64,000 bases of DNA, from positions 124,001 through 188,000 of the forward strand of contig JAJEKV010000330.1 of the NCBI GenBank assembly GCA_021234155.1. The letters run 5' to 3'. Source of the DNA: Isoetes taiwanensis (Eukaryota > Streptophyta > Lycopodiopsida > Isoetales > Isoetaceae). Position numbers and translations under genes: made by a program. Positions 58,851 to 64,000 of this stretch are shown here, piece after piece (positions within the stretch are counted from its first letter, which is position 1; each line of letters begins with the position of its first letter). Under the pieces are notes generated by a model. The model did not search any database. It was given only the letters and a program-made list of their open reading frames with translations, and was not told where the DNA came from.

Positions 58851-59070
58851 GATCAAGGTGCATATGTCTACGCCTGTAATTTTTCTGACAGTAGTCTGCC
58901 AATGGTTGCATTATACATTATCTTTTATTTTGATCCACCATGCCTATAAATGTACAAAGGAGCATGTGTCTAAGCCTCGAAGATTCTGAGAGTAGTCTGC
59001 CAATGACTGCATTATACATAATTATATTTTTCTTGGTTGATCCGCCATGCCTATAAATCTACAAAGCAGC
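58851..59070. repeat. Two tandem ~108-bp repeats
   Basis: Both units share CATATGTCTACGCCT/CATGTGTCTAAGCCT, GAGAGTAGTCTGCCAATG, TGCATTATACATTA, TTGATCC(A/G)CCATGCCTATAAAT and CTACAAAG(G/C)AGC. Located at the 3' side of the RNase H fragment (minus orientation). Confidence 0.85.
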
Positions 59071-59116
59071 CTAAGTTGCATATCGGGATTTACCTTTCTT
59101 TTTTGAATGAATGAAT

Positions 59117-59665
59117 TTAGGATATATCCCATTCACTGTTGATTATAACTTCATTGATTGCCTTTTCCTGGGATGCATTTATAACTAGGATGGGACAGAG
59201 CTCCTTAGCCTCATCCTCATCGAAATCTTCCTCTGGTATAGCTCCCTCAGATAAATAAGTCATCAGAGTATCTCTGCACAAAGCATCAGCTTCCCAATTC
59301 TGCTCCCTTGGGATATGAGTAATTTCCCAAGAGGTAAAATGAGCAAGCATCCCCATTACCTGGTTTCTCTGGAGCTCCATATCAGCATTCTTGGCTTGAT
59401 ATTCACCATTTACCTGTCTGCAAACTAATTGTGAATCCCCATAGATATGTATGATTGAAATATCCATAGCTCTAGCTTCTTGGAGACCTGCAATCAAAGC
59501 CTTGTATTCTGCTGCATTAGAAGTTATTTGGGGAAAAATTCTTCCTACCTTGGCCAAAAGTTTATTGGCAGCTGCCACCATCCCAAGAACTTGGAGCAAG
59601 GCAAGAGGAGGAGCTCATGCTCCTCAAGAACCTTTTATAAACATTACTTCTTATCTTGACCTTTG
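59117..59665 (-). pseudogene. Gypsy-type or plant RNase H domain relic
   Basis: Long open frame of 160 codons. Minus strand: NAAEYKALIAGLQEARAMDI, HIYGDSQLVCRQVNGEYQAK, GMLAHFTSWEITHIPREQN and WEADALCRDTLMTYL. This is the RVT_3/RNase H order: AEY.AL..GL..A...., I.GDSQLV..QV.G.Y, F....I.HIPR..N..AD.L. Three of four catalytic positions are visible (E of AEYKAL, D of GDSQ, D of EAD). The first (FxDGS) is FIKGS upstream at about 59640 in another frame, so it is likely inactive. The upstream reverse transcriptase is absent here. Integrase remnants at 62.5-64 kb lie upstream on the same strand, which is the wrong order for one intact gypsy element, so two elements are probably involved. Confidence 0.65.
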
Positions 59666-59800
59666 ATTTTTTGCCTCTTAATCTCCACCTTTGATCTTGC
59701 CTCTTCATCTTCACCTTTAATTTCGACCCCTTCATCTCCACCCTTAATCTTGCCTCTTTATCTCAACCTTTAATTTTTGTCTTTTTTTAATCTCCAACTT
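59640..59800. repeat. CTTGACCTTTGAT / CTTCATCTCCACC imperfect tandem repeat
   Basis: Six or seven pyrimidine-rich units of about 24-26 bp, each with CCACC(T/C)TT(A/G)AT or CAACCTTTAATTTT and CTTGCCTCTT. Confidence 0.7.
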
Positions 59801-62050
59801 GAGCTTTCACTCAAATTGGGGTTAGAACCTCCAGATCACTTAAGGTGATCAATCTATGCAAGCAAATTTCAATGATAAGTCAAAAACTTGAAGTTTTGTA
59901 CCTTTCCCATTTCCAGAAATTGACACCTTTGTCAAAACAGTTGTGGTACTGATATGCAAATCGATTTTTTGAGTCAACCACTGTAGACTTAGTCAGAAAA
60001 GATGTAGGTACTCAATGGTAAAGCTTCTGACCAAGTAGAAATATAGTTTGTGAGTTATTCGAGCTCAAAGTGCGATCAAAATTTGGTCAATAGCAGTCAA
60101 AATCTGAAAACAAATGATCGAGAGATTGGAATTTTGGAGTTGCAGACGAGTTGTTGAGAATCTCCAAAGCAAATGTGCTTTAATGGTGATAAGGAATCTA
60201 GGCAAATGGTCAGATTGTCATCGGATAAGCAAAAGTAATTTTTGTATTTGGATTTGGCAAAATACGATCAAGAATAGTCAAAAAGCGAGTGCAAAAATTT
60301 CTAACTCAAGTTGTGAGTGGGATTTTTTGGATTTTTCAAGGCATATAGGTTCAGATGCTTCAAGGATTGATGGCAAATGGATCAAAGGTAATCAAAAAAG
60401 TACTCGGGGATTTTCTATAGAATTTTGAGCAGGAGGAAAAATTGTAAAGGATCATAACGAGAGATAATTTCTTGAGATAGGCATCAAATTTCATTGATAG
60501 GAATGTAAATCAATCATAATAATGTTGGATAATAATAATTCAGTACTTCAAAATCAACTTCAGGTCAATAAAAAGTTTCAATAGATAATTTCCAACCAAA
60601 TCTCTTGTGACTTGATGGGGATTACTCGAGAGACTTCCAAAATCCTTCAGTCATGCTCAAGAATGATCACGGTAAGGTTTTGTACGCCACGGGCCTTCAA
60701 GAAAATCCTTTTTGTCGAATCCCATGTTTTTATCTTAGTTTTCAAATGTTTGCTTAATCTTAGCCTTGATTGATGGGTTTATTAGGTTCATAAAGGGTGG
60801 GAAGGTCAAAATAGGTAGATTCAGAGGGCTCACGGTGCCAAATCCGTGAGATTCGAGGTGGAAGCAGAAATTTAGGGTTCTTGGCTGTATTTTTCGAGAA
60901 ATAAGCGACACGATTTCGTATTTTTGCCCCAGTATATCCATGGAATATCTTTGTATTTTTTATTTTTGCAAAGCTAGGCCATGGTTTTAAAAAGGTCACT
61001 TATAGAAAATTGAAGAGGTGAATCACTTTAGCAATGGCAACCCTAATTTTTCTTTGGGAATATGCTAAGTCCTTGGGCATAATGGTCAAGAATATTCCAT
61101 GAAGTATACAAGTGGCATGGCATAATGGTAAGGACTTGCAAAAGGGTCTTGGCTAGGGAAATTTGCAAAACAAATGTCATATGAAGTGAGAAAGTATAGA
61201 GGCAATGGGGAATGTGGATGTAATGGAGAAAGAAAGGAAAATTTGGGTAGGGCAAAATAAGGTAGGCAAAGGGTAAACAAAAAGGAGGGTATGGGTGTGG
61301 GAAGAAATGGCTAGAAAATCTCAATGGATAGAGATAGAATATGAACAATGATTGGATGAGAATGGCTAAGGGATAAAATCAAGCACCATGGGGTCTTCCA
61401 AACTCTTTGACTTCCAATCTTCAAAAAATGTCTTCCAAACTTCATAACCCAGAATCTTCTAGAGCATACTTTTTGACTAAGCATCTTGACCTCGAATAAA
61501 GTACCTCATGTAAATTTGAACCTCGAGCACTTGTTGACCTGAAGAAGGAACATCCTTTGACCTCCATATCAATGTTAAATGCCAAGGGTCTTCCAAACTT
61601 TGACCTAGTCTTCTAAAGTAAATTGACCTAGTTTGAATGCATAGACCACAATTAGCATGTTGCCCTTTGGGGGCAACATCTATAAAAACAAGAAAAAGGC
61701 TGGTCCCCTCGACCATGTGATGTCGAGAAATGGATCACTAGGGGGGTCTTCAACTTTGTGCCAATGTATCCAAGTGGAGATATGAGAGTGTGAGATGTAA
61801 GTGGAGGTGAAGTGAGTATGAATGTGGTGATGAAATAATATAGATAGAAAAAGGTGGAAGTGAGTGTGAGTATGGAAGTATGGATGTGGTGAGGGAATAA
61901 TATGGATAAAAAGGCATAAGAAGGGTGGTGGAATGATTGTGAATGGAATAAGTAGTGAAAAGGAAATGAGTGTGTATATGGTGAGGTGGTGGTAAAATGG
62001 AAATGGAGTGAGTGTGCAAGTGTTTGAAACTTCGCCAAAACAAGAAAATA
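59801..62050. other. Probable non-coding end of a retroelement; no gene called
   Basis: Lies between the RNase H relic and the integrase relic. Low-complexity phrases CTTCCAAACT..TGACC recur at 61390-61620. Minus-strand frames at 61652-62080 are Ser/Thr/His-rich but repetitive. No clear LTR pair found. Confidence 0.4.
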
Positions 62051-62066
62051 TGTCTTCCTCCTAATC

Positions 62067-62400
62067 TTCAACAAGTGCAACTCTGCTGTGATGGTAAAGA
62101 TGAATTGCAGAGTGCTTTTCTTCTTTAGGGAATGAGAATAAGAATAAGGAGTTCAAATGGGAGGTAGGGCTACTTAAGACAGATGAAAAAATATGGAAGA
62201 AGAGTGCACTGTCATGGAAACACATAAACCAATTAGTCTCAAACCCTTGCAACTTCTGCTATGATGGTGAAGGTGATTTTGCAGAGTGCTTGTTAAGGTA
62301 TGGAAAAACAAGAATAAGAGGCTGGATGGATGGTAGGAATGCTTAAGGACAGGTGAATAAAGATGGAGGAAGGATGCTCCTGCATATGACACTTGGTAAT
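62067..62400. repeat. Two diverged tandem ~170-bp copies
   Basis: 62067-62215 and 62250-62400 share CAACTTCTGCTATGATGGT, GATTTTGCAGAGTGCTT, AAGAATAAG(A/G)GG and GTAGG(A/G)(A/C)T(G/A)CTTAAG. Confidence 0.65.
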
Positions 62401-62508
62401 TATTAGTATCAACCCCTGTTCTTGAGATCATTTGCACTATTACGATCAGATCAACCTAGGAACATGAACCAAATTCTATTAGAGTAATGTGCTCAAAGTC
62501 AAACTGTT

Positions 62509-63990
62509 CTATCTCTTTGAAATAATGTGCTTAAAATCAACTGATTTAACTACTTTAAACCTACTATAAATCTCTAAACCTTTTAATAAAAGAAGAGGGA
62601 CAAGCAAGCATCTTTGGTCCCAATACCTTTCAGGTGCAAGATGTTGATAGGATTTGGCAATGGCATCCTGAAGCAACTTCCTGTAACCAATAAGAATTAG
62701 TACTGCGGGATCCAACACTACAAAGGGCCCTTCCCAAATGTTGTCAAATTTGCCAGCTGAATCCTCCTTTGACTTGTTCCATTTGAGAACAAGCTCCCCT
62801 TTTAAAAGTGCCTTGTATTTTGTGTGCAGCCTTGAATGCGGCCGGATCTTTAGCCTTTTTCAACAAGTTTGTGTTCTCGGCTTCCATTACGTACTCATCC
62901 AAATGTAGCGAGGGGCATCCGGTCTTTCTGTAGAGCATGTTCAAAAGGTAAACACAATTTGTGAGCTAATCTTAAAGAAGGTAATTCGAGTTCTCTTTGG
63001 TAGAAGCTGCCTCTATGCCATAAACCAAATTGAAAGGTGTGTGATTTGTAGCTGTTTTGATAGTGACCCTATAAGCCCAAAGGGCGTCCACTATTTTGAT
63101 ATGCCAATCCTTTTTGTTGATCTCCACTGTTTTCTGCAAGATATTTTTCAATACTTTGTTAGTAGCCCGACTTGTCCATTACCCGAGGATAATATGAAGA
63201 ACTTTTGGTGTGCTTGACCTTCAAAATGCTCAACAAATTAGCAATGACTTCATTAACAAAGGGGTACCTCTATCGAGAATGTATCCGGAAGGAATACCAA
63301 ACACGGAGCAAATAAATTCATGTAAAACCTTGCGGTTGTGAGGGCATTAGCTTGTCTCAAAGGTATAGCCTCGCCCACTTAGTGAAATAATCTGTAGCCA
63401 CAATAATATGTTGATGTTGACCTGCAGAGGAAGGATTAATAGGACCAATATAATCTAGCCCCAGATTTGAAAAGGTCCACGGAGATATGATAGGATTTAA
63501 AGGCATTTGGCAATAAAATTCTTTTACTAAAAATTTGACATTGATGGCAAGTTTTTTATAACCTCATAGCAATCTCTAAAAACAAGTAGGCCAATAATAT
63601 CGGACACGAGAATCTTTTTTGCGGTGGTATCCCCGGCAAAATGTCCCCCACAATTCCTTTGTGCATCTCTTTAATTATCAAGGCGATTCTTCTTCACTTA
63701 CACACCTCAAAGCAAGATTCCATCCCTGTTGACTTTGCATAGGATATTTTCTATTAGCTTGAATTATGCGCACTTGTCTTTAAGTCTTCTTTTCTGACTT
63801 GGGTGAGGTTTGGAGAAGTGAATCCATATTGCAAAAATCCCTAATAGGTTCTTTGCCATCCTCCTTGGGCTTGACCTCCACGAGTTACTTCCAAATGTGC
63901 TCTTGCAAGCGAAGTGTCATTAATATTCATTTCATCCTCATGATCAAAAAATATATAAGGCAAGTAGAGGCTAGGATTTAGGTGTCAAGT
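62509..63990 (-). pseudogene. Ty3/gypsy integrase relic, runs to window edge
   Basis: Minus strand, from about 63500 to 62510, in several frames: GLDYIGPINPSSAG, IIVATDYFTKW (first-aspartate region), GYILDRGTP and PFVNEVIANLLSILKVKH (second-aspartate region), INKKDWHIKIVDALWAYR, KTATNHTPFNLVYGIEAAS (the conserved ALWAYRTTxKTxTGxTPFxLVYGxEA), then WEGPFVV. This is an unmistakable gypsy integrase C-terminal half. The catalytic glutamate block near NGQxE is changed (MDKSGY). The N-terminal zinc finger is too degraded to place. Upstream polyprotein lies outside the window. Frameshifts separate almost every motif. Confidence 0.75.
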
Positions 63991-64000
63991 GCAACTCTTT

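Noticed and set aside
59117-63990. A single intact gypsy polyprotein from integrase to RNase H
   Set aside because: On the minus strand the integrase would precede RNase H, opposite to gypsy order, so they must be separate fragments or rearranged.

Overview
This is a window of nuclear DNA from a land plant. Four things point that way: Ty1/copia, Ty3/gypsy and L1-type retroelement remnants, plant-type Helitron ends, a Mutator-like transposase, and two apparent genes for GPI-anchored surface proteins, one of them a proline-rich arabinogalactan/extensin-like protein. The mixture, including two transposases resembling the uncharacterised DUF7869 group, suggests a large repeat-rich genome such as a fern, lycophyte, bryophyte or gymnosperm. 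I cannot name the species. No tRNA, rRNA, CRISPR or bacterial-style operon is present, and almost all coding signal is mobile-element debris with frameshifts.

Layout. 0-7 kb: arrays of a 16-bp perfect palindrome (GGTATAAATTTATACC and variants) around a minus-strand ParB-like relic, followed by a broken plus-strand DUF7869-like transposase. 8-11 kb: an AT-rich repeat field, then two copia fragments meeting in opposite orientation. 11.2-13.6 kb: an ORF1-only LINE relic whose 3' tail is a long (GATA)n tract, inserted in a repeat rich in CCATGGTATTT motifs. 15.7-18.4 kb: a huge CCA/CAC microsatellite and an unusual DDE-like transposase relic. 19.1-23.8 kb: a complete LTR element with 1.6-kb LTRs, a 5-bp target duplication and only a gag-like gene; each LTR contains a tRNA-like Pol III A box and B box at normal tRNA spacing. 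26.3-30.6 kb: a GGT microsatellite, a Mutator-like transposase relic and a copia gag relic.

31.7-46.3 kb: a tandemly duplicated ~2.2-kb module (U-A-U'-A'). A 10.2-kb insertion bounded by ~25-bp inverted repeats sits exactly at the U'/A' junction, so the first module serves as the empty site. The insertion carries a nearly complete minus-strand DUF7869-like transposase, two promoter-plus-short-ORF modules and a long plus-strand gene-like region of unknown function with at least one probable intron. 48.2-54.9 kb: two related non-autonomous Helitrons lie head-to-tail; the second contains an insertion of the ORF1-only LINE. 54.9-56.2 kb: the only clearly gene-like island, two divergent genes for GPI-anchored proteins. 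57 kb: a receptor-kinase relic split into oppositely oriented halves. 59-64 kb: gypsy-type RNase H and integrase relics.

Differences between duplicated copies often fall in homopolymers and at CAG/CTG trinucleotides that appear as CG-containing strings in the other copy. Some apparent frameshifts may therefore be sequencing or consensus artefacts rather than true decay.
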